From the NCBI RefSeq assembly GCF_042681025.1, contig NZ_JBHUER010000001.1, positions 434,001 through 498,000 of the forward strand: a DNA stretch of 64,000 bases, read 5' to 3'. The notes beneath the pieces were generated by a model that was not told where the DNA came from, searched no databases, and saw nothing but the letters and a program-made list of their open reading frames with translations. This stretch comes from Methylopila henanensis. Its GTDB lineage: Bacteria; Pseudomonadota; Alphaproteobacteria; Rhizobiales; Methylopilaceae. The position numbers were made by a program, and so were the translations under genes. Shown piece by piece: positions 53,601 through 62,240 of this stretch (its first letter is position 1; each line of letters starts with the position of its first letter).

Positions 53601-54112
53601 GCCTGCACGGACGCCCCGCCGACCGCGGTGTCGAACTGCATGTCGAGCCGGGGGTTCGTCACATGGACGGATCGCACGACCACCGAGCCTGTCAGCAGGC
53701 TCATGCCGTCGACCCTGAGCTCCACCCGCGGCGCCTCCGCGACCACGGGGCCGTCCTTGCGCGCGATCGCCAAGTCGACGAGCCGGAGCTCCACGCCTTC
53801 GCCGCCCCGGTGAAGTTCGGCGTCGGCGACGCTGACGACGTAATCCGGTCCGAGCCTTTCCTGCAGCGCGGCGGCGACGCGCGGCGCGACCTGCGAGGCG
53901 GGCAGCGGCATGTAGAGGATCGCGAGCCACAAGGCCAGGAGGACGATGACGACGCCGGCCGCCCCGCCCGCCGCCAGCCGCGCGCCGCGGCGAGCCGTGA
54001 TCACGGGCGACGCCGGCGAACCGTCCGGCCGCGTCCGCCCGCGGAACGGACGTCCGAGCCAGCGCGTCGCCACAGCGCGCGCGCGCGGCGAAGGAACGTT
54101 CGGTTCGGGCAT
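50693..54112 (-). CDS. YhdP/AsmA-like envelope protein (DUF3971 type)
   Basis: 1139 residues. A cytoplasmic N-terminal tail (about 45 residues) precedes one membrane anchor (AAGGAAGVVIVLLALWLAIL). The rest is a long periplasmic beta-rich region with AsmA-like repeats, ending near IDVKEAALTGPQLGATLEGLVDY and VPILGALLGGGEHGGLVGVTFQVTG. Such YhdP/TamB/YdbH proteins bridge inner and outer membranes and help phospholipid transport. The role here is inferred from the family. A Pro/Arg-rich N-terminus is unusual. Confidence 0.82.
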   Translation of the reverse strand: MPEPNVPSPRARAVATRWLGRPFRGRTRPDGSPASPVITARRGARLAAGGAAGVVIVLLALWLAILYMPLPASQVAPRVAAALQERLGPDYVVSVADAELHRGGEGVELRLVDLAIARKDGPVVAEAPRVELRVDGMSLLTGSVVVRSVHVTNPRLDMQFDTAVGGASVQADLPRRIHNGVADLDRLLGPDGAAGALEEVDVTGATVLVAPRSRAPLTLDGVDLRLTRATGGAFSLTASSARAAERWTTAVTVKPEGDARVIDLGLENVDLSPYSAPFAAKAGAAPLKGRVSGHLSARIGADGALRTGGGRLAARALQIAPPGAPSDSASPGIEFDTLQLGVAWDPAAGALVIEPSRIAGRGGQMSFSGRVVAPTGDRPLWTSTVEGRDVLLAAESGGEPPLRLDRISIDATFDAAAGVFELSKAQFLGPTAKAAMTGLVRFEGDSPAIRLGLVSEPMPASALKRMWPFFMAPAARSWVVENVSGGTVDELTLSMDVPSGALARGGPLPDGSLALAVMFSNATLRGRPELPWVEGAGGRVDASARHVTASIGDAYVSGAKDTLRLSAVRFEAPDITPSNPRATITFKADGGIDPVVTLLASGVVGANPLPAGFDATKVSGRVTADVSVGVDLGHAPAAPGPGPAVAVKATLSDVTIADAFAGRAFENGAFRINVANGKTDLSGKGQIGGAPTTIAVAEKPSADGALKRELTATLTADAGDLTRLGFDVPGTLRGAVPLEASMSIDEPGAPISLSADLKTVGIDGVVPGFRKPVGQPGRLAFTIDKSADKTTVRNFAIESGDRSVRGALTFGPKGEFLSATLPIYRPAPGDDARVEIEKARTGSTKVLVQGASLDLKPLLDAFRGKSAAARTATAGGGAPAMPKTLDVIAKLGTGLGYGGEALAGLDLKLAMRDGKITDADGSARLGAGAIRLATADDGRLRLTGQDAGAFFRLADLYGRIDGGVFDLRASLVGGPGLLRMRDFAVRNEDALVRVRQSTGADRGGGSATRFDRLRIAFVEGGGKIDVKEAALTGPQLGATLEGLVDYSADKVSMVGTFVPAYALNNLFARVPILGALLGGGEHGGLVGVTFQVTGRTGAPVVTINPVSAVAPGFLRKMFEFRQDGGDAAARVPVPSQTEP

Positions 54113-54268
54113 CGGTCTGCGTCGTCCCCGTTCGTCAGGCCTTACAGTTCACGCTGGGCGCGTCGTCCCCCTGCGCGTCGCGGACCGCCCGCGCCGCCCC
54201 GCCGTGCTGACCGCGCGGTCGCGCTGCGGTAGAAGTGGCGCGAGGCCCCTAAACATCGAGGTAACGCG

Positions 54269-54739
54269 ATGCCGCACGCATTGGAAGTTGGCGCTCCGGC
54301 CCCCGATTTCGAGCTGCCCGCCGCCGGCGGCGGCGCGATCGGGCTGCGGGAGCTCCGCGGCAAGAAGGTCGTGCTGTACTTCTACCCCAAGGACGACACG
54401 TCCGGATGCACCGCCGAGGCGATCGCCTTCAACGGGCTGCGCGACGAGTTCGAGGCGGCCGGCGCGGTCGTCGTCGGCGTGTCGGGCGACAGCGTCGAGA
54501 GCCACGACAGGTTCCGCGCCAAGTACGACCTGCAGCTCGCCCTCGGCTCCGATGAAACCCGGGACATGCTGAAGGCTTATGGCGTCTGGGCCGAAAAGAA
54601 CATGTATGGCCGCAAAAGCATGGGCGTGGCGCGGACGACCGTGCTGATCGACGGCGAAGGCCGCGTCGCGCGCGTGTGGGCGAAGGTGAAGGTGCCGGGT
54701 CACGCCGACGAAGTCCTCAGCGCGGTGAAAGCGCTCTGA
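54269..54739 (+). CDS. bcp: Thiol peroxidase of the Bcp (PrxQ) family
   Basis: 156 residues. Peroxidatic cysteine C47 in the motif SGCTAEAIAF. The usual resolving cysteine five residues later is isoleucine (I52), so it acts as a one-cysteine type or uses a partner thiol. ASPxQ-like fold with VVLYFYPKDDT and DSVESHDRF. It reduces hydroperoxides in the cytoplasm. It starts 156 bases from the divergent YhdP-like gene. Confidence 0.93.
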   Translation: MPHALEVGAPAPDFELPAAGGGAIGLRELRGKKVVLYFYPKDDTSGCTAEAIAFNGLRDEFEAAGAVVVGVSGDSVESHDRFRAKYDLQLALGSDETRDMLKAYGVWAEKNMYGRKSMGVARTTVLIDGEGRVARVWAKVKVPGHADEVLSAVKAL

Positions 54740-54808
54740 AAAGCGCCGCGTTAGGGCGAGGTTAACCCTAACAGTCCACGTTGGCGGGGTCATCAAACGG
54801 GGCCCGCC

Positions 54809-55996
54809 ATGCCATCTCGACCCGCCGCAGGCGATCTGCTGTTGATCGATCGCGGCGGGCGAACGACGGCGATACGGCTTCCGAGACACGGCGCCGCGGC
54901 GCTCGGCGCCTGTCTCGCGCTGGTCGCCCTGTGGGCCCTTGGCGCGGGTTTCTACATCGCCTTCCACGACACCGTGGTCGCGGAGCTCAGGCGCGGCGCG
55001 AAAGCGGCCGAGCAAGGCTACGACGCCCAGGTCGCCGATCTCCGGAACGAACTCGAGCGCCTGCGCACCCGCCGGCTGGTGGAGCAGACCGGTGTCGAGC
55101 AGCGTTTCGCGGAGTTCCTGAAGCGGCAGGAGGCGCTGGAGCGCCGCCAGACCGCGCTTGCGGCGCTCGGCGGCGCCGCGCCGGCGGACGCTCCCTCCAG
55201 CGCCCAACCCTTGAGCTACACGACCAAGCCGCAGCCGCTCGACAAACCGACGACCGCCTTCGACGACCTCACCGGCTCGACCGAACCGCAGCGCCGCAGC
55301 GGGCTCGACCGGATGGAGACGCTCTCGGCCGCGATCGACCGCGCCGAGACCCGGCAGACGGCGCTGCTCGAACAGACGGCGGCGCGCGTGAGCGAGCGGC
55401 GGCGCAAGATGACCGAGGTCTGGGAATCGCTCGGCCTCGCGCGCCGGCTCGGCGGCGATGGTCTCGGCCGCGGCGGCCCGTTCGAGCCGCTGCCTGCCGG
55501 GCATGGCGTCGACGACAGGATTCGCAGGCTCTCCGCCGATCACGCCGAGGCGGAGGCGCTGCGGCGTCGGCTCGACGCTGCGCCGCTGCGCTCGCCCGCT
55601 CCTCCCGCCTCCTTGGTTTCGAGCGGATTCGGCACGCGGATCGATCCGTTCCTCGGCCAGCCGGCGCTGCACGCCGGCGTCGACTTCGCGAGCGAGGGCG
55701 GCGAGCCGATCCGGGCCACCGCTCCCGGGCGGGTGGTCGAATCCGGCTACAACGGCGGCTACGGGCTGATGGTCGAGATCGACCACGGCGGCGGCCTGAC
55801 CACCCGCTTCGCCCACATGTCCTATTCCGCGGTCACGTCAGGCCAGACGGTGAAAGCCGGTCAGATCATCGGGCGCGTCGGCTCGACCGGCCGCTCGACC
55901 GGCCCGCATCTGCACTACGAGACCCGGATCGACGGCGACGCCGTCGACCCGATGCGGTTTCTTCGGGCGGGCCGGACGCTCGCCGCCATCGACTGA
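54809..55996 (+). CDS. M23 family metallopeptidase with coiled coil
   Basis: 395 residues. One membrane helix (AALGACLALVALWALGAGFYI, about 30-50), a coiled coil at about 66-118 and another at 165-205, then an M23 (LytM-type) endopeptidase domain at about 265-385. Zinc ligands and catalytic histidines are H288/D292 in LHAGVDF, H336 in RFAHMS and H367/H369 in GPHLHYE, all present, so it should be active on peptidoglycan cross-links. It resembles NlpD/EnvC-like or MepM-type proteins. It ends 3 bases from the prfB end. Confidence 0.9.
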   Translation: MPSRPAAGDLLLIDRGGRTTAIRLPRHGAAALGACLALVALWALGAGFYIAFHDTVVAELRRGAKAAEQGYDAQVADLRNELERLRTRRLVEQTGVEQRFAEFLKRQEALERRQTALAALGGAAPADAPSSAQPLSYTTKPQPLDKPTTAFDDLTGSTEPQRRSGLDRMETLSAAIDRAETRQTALLEQTAARVSERRRKMTEVWESLGLARRLGGDGLGRGGPFEPLPAGHGVDDRIRRLSADHAEAEALRRRLDAAPLRSPAPPASLVSSGFGTRIDPFLGQPALHAGVDFASEGGEPIRATAPGRVVESGYNGGYGLMVEIDHGGGLTTRFAHMSYSAVTSGQTVKAGQIIGRVGSTGRSTGPHLHYETRIDGDAVDPMRFLRAGRTLAAID

Positions 55997-55999
55997 GAC

Positions 56000-57131
56000 T
56001 CAGTCGGCGTCGTCGATCTCGCCGGCCTTGGTGCCGTAGGCGCGCAGCGCGAGGGTGGCCTCCATGAAGCCGTCGAGATCGCCGTCGAGCGTGTCCTGCG
56101 GCGAGGTCGAGGTGTAACCCGTGCGCAGGTCCTTCACGAGCTGATACGGCTGCAGCACGTAGGAACGGATCTGGTGGCCCCAGCCGATGTCGGTCTTCGC
56201 GGCCTGATCGGCGGCGGCCTCGGCCTCCCGCCGCTTGAGCTCGGCCTCGTAGAGCTTGGCGCGCAGCATGTCCCACGCGGTGGCGCGGTTCTTGTGCTGC
56301 GAGCGGTCGCCTTGGCTCACCACCATGATGCCGGTCGGGTTGTGCACGAGTCGCACGGCCGACTCGGTCTTGTTGACGTGCTGGCCGCCGGCGCCGCCGG
56401 AGCGCATCGTGTCGACGCGGACGTCGCTCTCGTTGATCTCGATTTTGATCGAGTCGTCGATCACTGGATAGACGTCGATCGAGGCGAAGCTGGTCTGCCG
56501 CCGGGCGTTCGAATCGAACGGCGAGATGCGCACGAGCCGATGCACGCCGGCTTCGGTCTTCAGCCAGCCATAGGCGTTGTGGCCCTTGATCTGCAGCGTC
56601 GCCGACTTGATGCCGGCCTGCTCGCCGTTCTGGTGGTCGACCACCTCGATCTTGAAGCCGCGACGCTCCGACCAGCGCGTATACATGCGCAGCAGCATCT
56701 CGGCCCAGTCCTGGCTCTCGGTGCCGCCGGCGCCGGGATGGACCTCCAGGAAGGTGTCGAAGGCGTCGGCCTCGCCGGCCAGCAGCGATTCGAGCTGGCG
56801 GCGCGCGGCCTCGGCCTTGAGCGCGCGCAGCGCCTTCTCGGCCTCGGCGACGACGTCGGCGTCGCCCTCCATCTCGCCGAGCTCGATCAGCTCCAGATTG
56901 TCCTTCAGCTCACGCTCGATCCGCTCGACTCCGGACATGGAGTCCTCGAGCGACGTGCGTTCGCGCATGACCTTCTGCGCCGTCTCCGGATCGTCCCAGA
57001 GGGTCGGGTCTTCGGCCTGATGGTTCAGCTCTTCGAGGCGGGATTTTGAGGCGTCCCAGTCAAAGATGCCTCCTCAGCAGCCCGACTGACTGCTCGATGT
57101 CCTGAACGAGGGTTTCGATCTCGGCGCGCAT
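56000..57131 (-). CDS. prfB: Peptide chain release factor 2, with programmed +1 frameshift
   Basis: The protein is encoded in two frames: codons 1-23 from ATG 57131 to CTT (57063), then a TGA (57062-57060), then the +1 frame from GAC (57061) to the stop at 56000, giving about 376 residues. The sequence AGGAGG-CAT-CTT-TGA-C is the classical RF2 autoregulatory site: a Shine-Dalgarno-like run 3 bases before the slippery CTT and an in-frame TGA. RF2 itself reads TGA, so low RF2 favours shifting. In the joined product the SPF recognition tripeptide is at 203-205 and GGQ at 248-250, as in other RF2 proteins. A frame from ATG 56968 alone would lose 54 residues. Confidence 0.97.
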
Positions 57132-57275
57132 GGGCCTTCGCGTGGTGCTTCACGTGGGAAAACGGGATGCGTCTGTTAGCCCGGCGATCGCCGGTCTGTA
57201 AACCGCGGCGCGCGCCCTACTTGTCTCCGCGTCGCGGACGATCCGCCGCGGCGCAAGACAGGAAGGACACGCCCC

Positions 57276-57584
57276 ATGAGCGTCAAGCTCGTCGTCATGT
57301 ACCCGAAGCCGGCCGACCCCAAGCGGTTCGACAGCTACTTCCGCGAAACCCACGTCCCGCTCGTGGCGAAGATGCCGGGCCTGAAGAACTACGCCTTCGG
57401 TCCCTCCAGCGGCCCGGACGGCGGCGAAGGCCCCTACTTCTGGATTTTTGTCGGCACGTGGGAGAGCAAGGCCGCCCTCGAGGCCGCGCTCGGCTCGCCG
57501 GAAGGCCAGACGGCGGTGGCGGACATTCCGAACTATTCGCCGGACGCCCCGACGATCGCGGTCATCGACGCCACGGAAGGCTGA
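57276..57584 (+). CDS. EthD-domain protein
   Basis: 102 residues. A dimeric alpha/beta-barrel fold with VKLVVMYPKPADPKRFDSYFRETHVPLV and the conserved HVPL, then GGEGPYFWIFVGTWESKAALEAAL. Members of this family act in degradation of varied compounds; the specific function is unknown. It is divergent from prfB. The hairpin at 57609-57634 lies 24 bases beyond its stop. Confidence 0.88.
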   Translation: MSVKLVVMYPKPADPKRFDSYFRETHVPLVAKMPGLKNYAFGPSSGPDGGEGPYFWIFVGTWESKAALEAALGSPEGQTAVADIPNYSPDAPTIAVIDATEG

Positions 57585-57608
57585 CCCCGTCCATCTCGTG
57601 AAAAGAAA

Positions 57609-57634
57609 GCGGGGCGCGAACCGGCGCGCCCCGC
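57609..57634 (-). terminator. Rho-independent terminator of mrcA
   Basis: A perfect 10-bp G-C-rich stem (57609-57618 with 57625-57634) with a 6-base loop. On the minus strand it is followed by TTTCTTTT, so it is a good intrinsic terminator for mrcA, whose stop is about 10 bases before it. It may also serve the convergent EthD gene. Confidence 0.85.
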
Positions 57635-57644
57635 GCCACGGCTT

Positions 57645-60101
57645 TCAGTAAAGCCCGCCCGTGCCGGAGCGCACCGCCCGGTCTGCCTCGGGCGTCACGG
57701 TGTCCGGCCGGTTCGACGGCGCCGCCTGTCCGATGATCGAGTAGCTGTCCGGCGGCGCCGTTCCCGGCTTGAACGCCTCCAGGATCACCTTCGGATCGCC
57801 CGCGGCGGCGCGCATGCCGTTCGACGGGTTGATGCGGATCAGCTTGATGCCGGGCGGCACACGGAACGGCACGGCCGGCTTGTCGGCGAGCGCCGCCTTC
57901 ATGAACTCCGTGAACACCGGGGCCGCGATCGAGCCGCCGGTCTCGCCCTCGCCCATGGAGCGGGGCCTGTCGTAGCCGAGGTAGACGCCGACGGCGAGGT
58001 CCGGCGAGAATCCGACGAACCACGCGTCCTTGTAGTCGTTGGTGGTGCCGGTCTTGCCGGCGATCGGCTTGCCGACCGCGCGCACTCCGGTGCCCGTGCC
58101 CCGGAGGACCACGCCCTCCATCATGGAGGTGATCTGGTAGGCCGTCATCGGGTCAAGCACCTGCTCGCGATGGTCGACGAGCCGAGGCTCGTCCTGGTGC
58201 GCCCAGCCGGTCGCGGAGCACGCCTCACAGTCGCGGTCGTCGTGCCGGTAGATGGTCTTGCCCGTGCGGTCCTGGATCCGGTCGATCACGGTCGGGGTGA
58301 TCTTCTTGCCGCCGTTCGCAAACATCGAATAGGCCGCGGTCATGCGCAGCACGGTGGTCTCGCCGGCGCCGAGCGACATCGACAGGTAGGGCGGCAGATC
58401 GTCGATCACGCCGAACCGCTTGGCGTATTCGGAAATCAGCGGCATGCCCATGTCCTGGGCGAGGCGCACCGTCATGACGTTGCGCGACTTCTCGATGCCG
58501 AAGCGCAGCGTCTGCGGGCCATAGAACTTCTTGGCGTAGTTCTCGGGCTTCCAGACGCCCACGCCAGCGCCCTGGTTGATCTCGATCGGCGCGTCCATCA
58601 CCACGCTTGAAGGCGTGTAGCCGTTGTCGAGCGCCGAGGCGTAGATGAACGGCTTGAACGACGATCCCGGCTGCCGCAGCGCCTGCGTCGCCCGGTTGAA
58701 CTGGCTCTCGTCGTAGGAGAAGCCGCCGGCGAGCGCGAGCACGCGGCCGGTGAACGGATCCATCGCCACGAGGCCGCCGGAGATTTCCGGCGCCTGGCGG
58801 AGCCGATAGTCCGAACCGCCCTGCTTGATCGCTTCGACATAGACGACGTCGCCCGGCTTCAGAACCTGCGACACCGCCTTGACCGCGCGGCCGCGCTCCG
58901 GACCCTTGGCCCATTTCGCCCAGCGTGCGCCTTCGAGCGGGATGACGCCCGTCACCCGCTCCCGGGTCACGGCGCCGCTCTTGTCGCGGCTCGGCTGCAG
59001 TCCGATGGTCGCCTGGGCCTGGCCTGCGTCGAGCACCACCGCAAGACGCCACGGGATGTCGCCATAGGCGGGCACGTCGGCCAGGGCGACGCCCCAGTCG
59101 CCGCGCGGATCGATCTCGCGCACCGGGCCGCGCCAGCCGCGCTGCTGGTCAAAGGCCACGAGACCGTCGCTCAGCGCCTTCCGGGCCAGCACCTGCATCT
59201 TCGGGTCGAGGGTCGTCCGGACCGAGAGACCGCCTTCGTACAGGCCCTTCTCGCCGTACTTCTCGTAGACGACGCGGCGCACTTCCTCGTTGAAGTACTC
59301 GCTGGCGACGAGCTGCGTGCCGGTCGGCCGCGGGTTGACGTCGATCGGCTCCTTCTTTGCCGCGTCGCCTTCCTCGCGGGTCGCGTAGCCGTTCTCGACG
59401 ATGCGGTCGATCACCCAGTTGCGGCGCTCCATGGCGCGCTCGGGGAACCGGAACGGATGGTAGTTGTTGGGCGCCTTCGGCAGCGCCGCGAGATAGGCGG
59501 CCTCGGCGAGCGTCAGTTCGTTGACCGACTTGTCGAAATAGACCAGCGACGCCGCGCCGACGCCATAGGCGCCGAGGCCGAGATAGATCTCGTTGAGGTA
59601 GAGCTCGAGAATGCGGTCCTTGGTGTAGGTCTGCTCGATCCGGAGCGACAGCAGCGCTTCCTTGATCTTGCGCTCCATCGAAGTCTCGTTCGTCAGCAGG
59701 AAGTTCTTCGCCACCTGCTGCGTGATGGTCGAGGCGCCCTGGGGCCGGCGATCGCGGTTCTGGATGTTCTGCAGCGCCGCGCGCGCGACGCCGAAGAAGT
59801 CGATGCCGCCATGGCTGTAGAAGGTCTTGTCCTCAGCCGAGATGAAGGCCGTGGTCAGCCGCTTCGGCATCGCCTGGATCGGCAGGAACAGCCGGCGCTC
59901 CTTGGCGTACTCGGCGATCAGCCGGCCGTCATTGGCGTGGAGCCGCGTCATGATCGGCGGCTCGTAGTTCGCCAGTTGCTCGTAGTCCGGCAGTTCGCGG
60001 GAATAGCTCCAAGCGAAATAGCCGACCACCGCGGCGGCGCAGAGCGCCAGCACGGTGCCGGTCGCGAACAGGAATCCGAGGAACCGGACAAGCAGACGCA
60101 T
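57645..60101 (-). CDS. mrcA: Penicillin-binding protein 1A (bifunctional)
   Basis: 818 residues. A single N-terminal membrane helix (about 10-32), then the glycosyltransferase domain with ISAEDKTFYSHGGIDFFG (catalytic E90) and ASTITQQVAKNFLL, and the transpeptidase domain with GSSFKPFIYASAL (active serine), SRNVMTVRLA (SxN) and GKTGTTNDYKDAWFVGF (KTG). An OB-like insertion sits between the domains. It polymerises and cross-links peptidoglycan. The ATG at 60101 gives the conserved N-terminus. It lies 170 bases downstream of the amidase gene on the same strand. Confidence 0.95.
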   Translation of the reverse strand: MRLLVRFLGFLFATGTVLALCAAAVVGYFAWSYSRELPDYEQLANYEPPIMTRLHANDGRLIAEYAKERRLFLPIQAMPKRLTTAFISAEDKTFYSHGGIDFFGVARAALQNIQNRDRRPQGASTITQQVAKNFLLTNETSMERKIKEALLSLRIEQTYTKDRILELYLNEIYLGLGAYGVGAASLVYFDKSVNELTLAEAAYLAALPKAPNNYHPFRFPERAMERRNWVIDRIVENGYATREEGDAAKKEPIDVNPRPTGTQLVASEYFNEEVRRVVYEKYGEKGLYEGGLSVRTTLDPKMQVLARKALSDGLVAFDQQRGWRGPVREIDPRGDWGVALADVPAYGDIPWRLAVVLDAGQAQATIGLQPSRDKSGAVTRERVTGVIPLEGARWAKWAKGPERGRAVKAVSQVLKPGDVVYVEAIKQGGSDYRLRQAPEISGGLVAMDPFTGRVLALAGGFSYDESQFNRATQALRQPGSSFKPFIYASALDNGYTPSSVVMDAPIEINQGAGVGVWKPENYAKKFYGPQTLRFGIEKSRNVMTVRLAQDMGMPLISEYAKRFGVIDDLPPYLSMSLGAGETTVLRMTAAYSMFANGGKKITPTVIDRIQDRTGKTIYRHDDRDCEACSATGWAHQDEPRLVDHREQVLDPMTAYQITSMMEGVVLRGTGTGVRAVGKPIAGKTGTTNDYKDAWFVGFSPDLAVGVYLGYDRPRSMGEGETGGSIAAPVFTEFMKAALADKPAVPFRVPPGIKLIRINPSNGMRAAAGDPKVILEAFKPGTAPPDSYSIIGQAAPSNRPDTVTPEADRAVRSGTGGLY

Positions 60102-60271
60102 CGAATCTCGTTCCGTTTCGGCGGCTAGAACATGCGGATGCGCCGGGCGGCCCAGCGGCCTCTCCGACTTTTCGCGTCACGCCCGTCTGCGAAGCCCCTG
60201 CCCCGCTGGCCCCACTCACATACCGGCTTCGTGGCTCTTTGTGGAGATTGTACGGCGCGCGGGCCTCGCGC

Positions 60272-61477
60272 TCAATTCACCCGGCCAAGTGTGCCCGCGG
60301 CGATACGGGTTTCGAAGTATCCGGCCACCGCCTTCGCCACCGCTTCGGTCGCCTGCTCGCGCCACGCCTCCGACATCAGCAGCTTGGCGTCCTCCTTGCT
60401 GGAGAGATAGCCAAGCTCGAGCAGCACGGAGGGCACGTCCGGCGCCTTGAGCACCCGGAAGCCGGCGGAGCGCAGCGGATTCTTGTTCAGCTTCGCGGCG
60501 CTCTTGAGGTCCTTGACGAGCCGCTGCGCGAAATCCGACGTGAAACCCTTGGTCTCCCGGCGCGTGAGGTCGAACAGGATGCCCGCGACCTCTTCCGGCT
60601 CGTCCGACAGGTCGACGCCGGCGATCAGGTCGGCGCGGTTCTCCTTCTCCGCGAGCCGTTCGGCCTCCCTGTCGGACGCCTTCTCCGACAGGGTGTAGAT
60701 CGTCGCGCCTCGGACGCCGAACGGATCGGTCAGCGTGTCGGCATGGATCGAGATCATCAGCGCGGCGGCGTTGTCGCGCGCGATCCGGACGCGGCCCGGC
60801 AGGGAGACGAAGGTGTCGTCGTCGCGCGTCAGCACCACGCGCCGGCGGCCGGACGCCTCGATCTTGTCCTTCAGGCGCTTGGCGAAATCGAGCACGATGT
60901 CCTTTTCGCTGACGTCGCCGGGACCGGCCGCGCCGGGGTCGACGCCGCCATGGCCGGGATCGATCACGACGACCGGAAGCTCCTCGCCGCCGGGCTTCGC
61001 GGCGACGGGCGCGGCCGGCTCCTCGGCGCGCGAGCTGACGACGGACTGCAGGAAGCTCTTGCGGTCGGTCGGCGTCAGGTCGAGCACGAGACGGGCGGGC
61101 TGCCCCTCGACCGGCTCCAGCACGAAGGCCTTGTCGATCGCGACCGGCTTGCGGACGTCGACCACGATCCGGGACCGGCCGGGCGCGAACACGCCGAAAC
61201 GGTAGGCGGAGATCAGCCCCCTGCCCTGTTCGCCGGCCTTGTCGGGCAGGCGGAACGAGACTTCCGGCAGGTCGATCACGACGCGGTAGGGGTCGGCGAG
61301 GACGAAGGCGTTGATCGCGACGGCGGAGGTGAGGTCGACCACGAGCCGGGTGCGCTGCTCGTCGCCGGCGACCCGGCTGTCGGTCGCGGCCGGCACGGCC
61401 TTCGCGGGCTCTGCGCGCGCAGGGGCGGCGAAGGCGAAGAGCGCTGCGGCGAGAGTGATCGAGAGCAGGCGAATCAT
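60272..61477 (-). CDS. amiC: N-acetylmuramoyl-L-alanine amidase (AMIN + Amidase_3)
   Basis: 401 residues. A signal peptide (1-22, ARAE) is followed by an AMIN domain (about 40-130; RLVVDLTSAVAINAFVLADPYRVVIDLP) and a zinc amidase_3 domain (from about 168; VVVIDPGHGGVDPGA, then SIHAD and VPSVLLELGYLSSKED). The zinc ligands are the histidine of DPGHGG, a glutamate of EKD, and the histidine of SIHAD. It cleaves peptidoglycan stem peptides during cell separation. It is divergent from rne across a long non-coding stretch. Confidence 0.9.
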   Translation of the reverse strand: MIRLLSITLAAALFAFAAPARAEPAKAVPAATDSRVAGDEQRTRLVVDLTSAVAINAFVLADPYRVVIDLPEVSFRLPDKAGEQGRGLISAYRFGVFAPGRSRIVVDVRKPVAIDKAFVLEPVEGQPARLVLDLTPTDRKSFLQSVVSSRAEEPAAPVAAKPGGEELPVVVIDPGHGGVDPGAAGPGDVSEKDIVLDFAKRLKDKIEASGRRRVVLTRDDDTFVSLPGRVRIARDNAAALMISIHADTLTDPFGVRGATIYTLSEKASDREAERLAEKENRADLIAGVDLSDEPEEVAGILFDLTRRETKGFTSDFAQRLVKDLKSAAKLNKNPLRSAGFRVLKAPDVPSVLLELGYLSSKEDAKLLMSEAWREQATEAVAKAVAGYFETRIAAGTLGRVN

Positions 61478-62240
61478 GACGGCCCAGCAACCCCTTCCGC
61501 AGTCGTCGGCATGCCTCTTTAGGAGATTTAGGAGCGGGCGGTTAACCCCGTGTTAAACCTGAGGCGGCGGTTTCCGCGCCGCCGTTGCTCCTTTGGCGCA
61601 CCGCTATTGGTCCGGGCGCCCAAGGCGCGGCGGCGCCCAAGGATGAAGCTTGTCAATGTGGAGCGTGGTCCGCTAATAAAAAGTCGCTCACGTCGCGGCG
61701 ACCTGAGTCACGTCGAACCCGGTTCGTCGGACCGTCGCGATGTCGAACCATCGTCTGTTTCCGCGTCGCGCCCACCGTTTCCCAAAATACGGAAGCGAGG
61801 CGAGCGCCGGGCGGTGGGTAGCCGGTCCTCGCTCTCACGCGTCAGGGCCGCTCGCCACGGACCAGTCTCGGGACCGTCGGTGTCGTCGTCGTCGCGACCG
61901 TGAGCGTCCGGAAGCTTCTGGCTTCCAGACCATCGTTTCACATCCGGGTCGCCGGCGACGGCGCGCGGATACCGATTTGCGAGGTCCGCCGGAGAATGCG
62001 CACGGCGCCGAACGCCGCATACGCTTCATCCCGGACCTCGATTCGCCGGACCCTCCGGCTCGCGTCGTCTGCCGGCGCCCCCGTCACCGCGACCGTTACG
62101 GTTTCGTCGACGCGGCCGCGCGCATCCGACGTTCCCACATCCCACCCTGCCGAGCGCCGATTCCGCGCCTTGAGCGCCCTGCCCGATCCGTCGTCCGCGA
62201 CGGAAGGCGGCCCGCTCGGCCGCATTCAAGAGTTCCGTAC
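61478..62240 (+). promoter_or_regulatory. Long non-coding leader between the amidase and rne
   Basis: 763 bases with no convincing gene. A promoter candidate lies at 61650-61679: TTGTCA (61650-61655), an 18-base spacer and TAATAA (61674-61679), predicting an rne leader of about 555 bases. The leader contains several small hairpins: GTCGC-G-GCGAC near 61694, CGAAC-CCG-GTTCG near 61718 and GGAAG-N7-CTTCC near 61911. RNase E leaders are known to feed back on rne expression in other bacteria, which would explain the length. No candidate sRNA can be assigned. Confidence 0.5.

Noticed and set aside
61895..61900. GTC-rich run near 61884-61896 as a microsatellite
   Set aside because: Only four or five GTC units, in a G+C-rich region; not a meaningful repeat.
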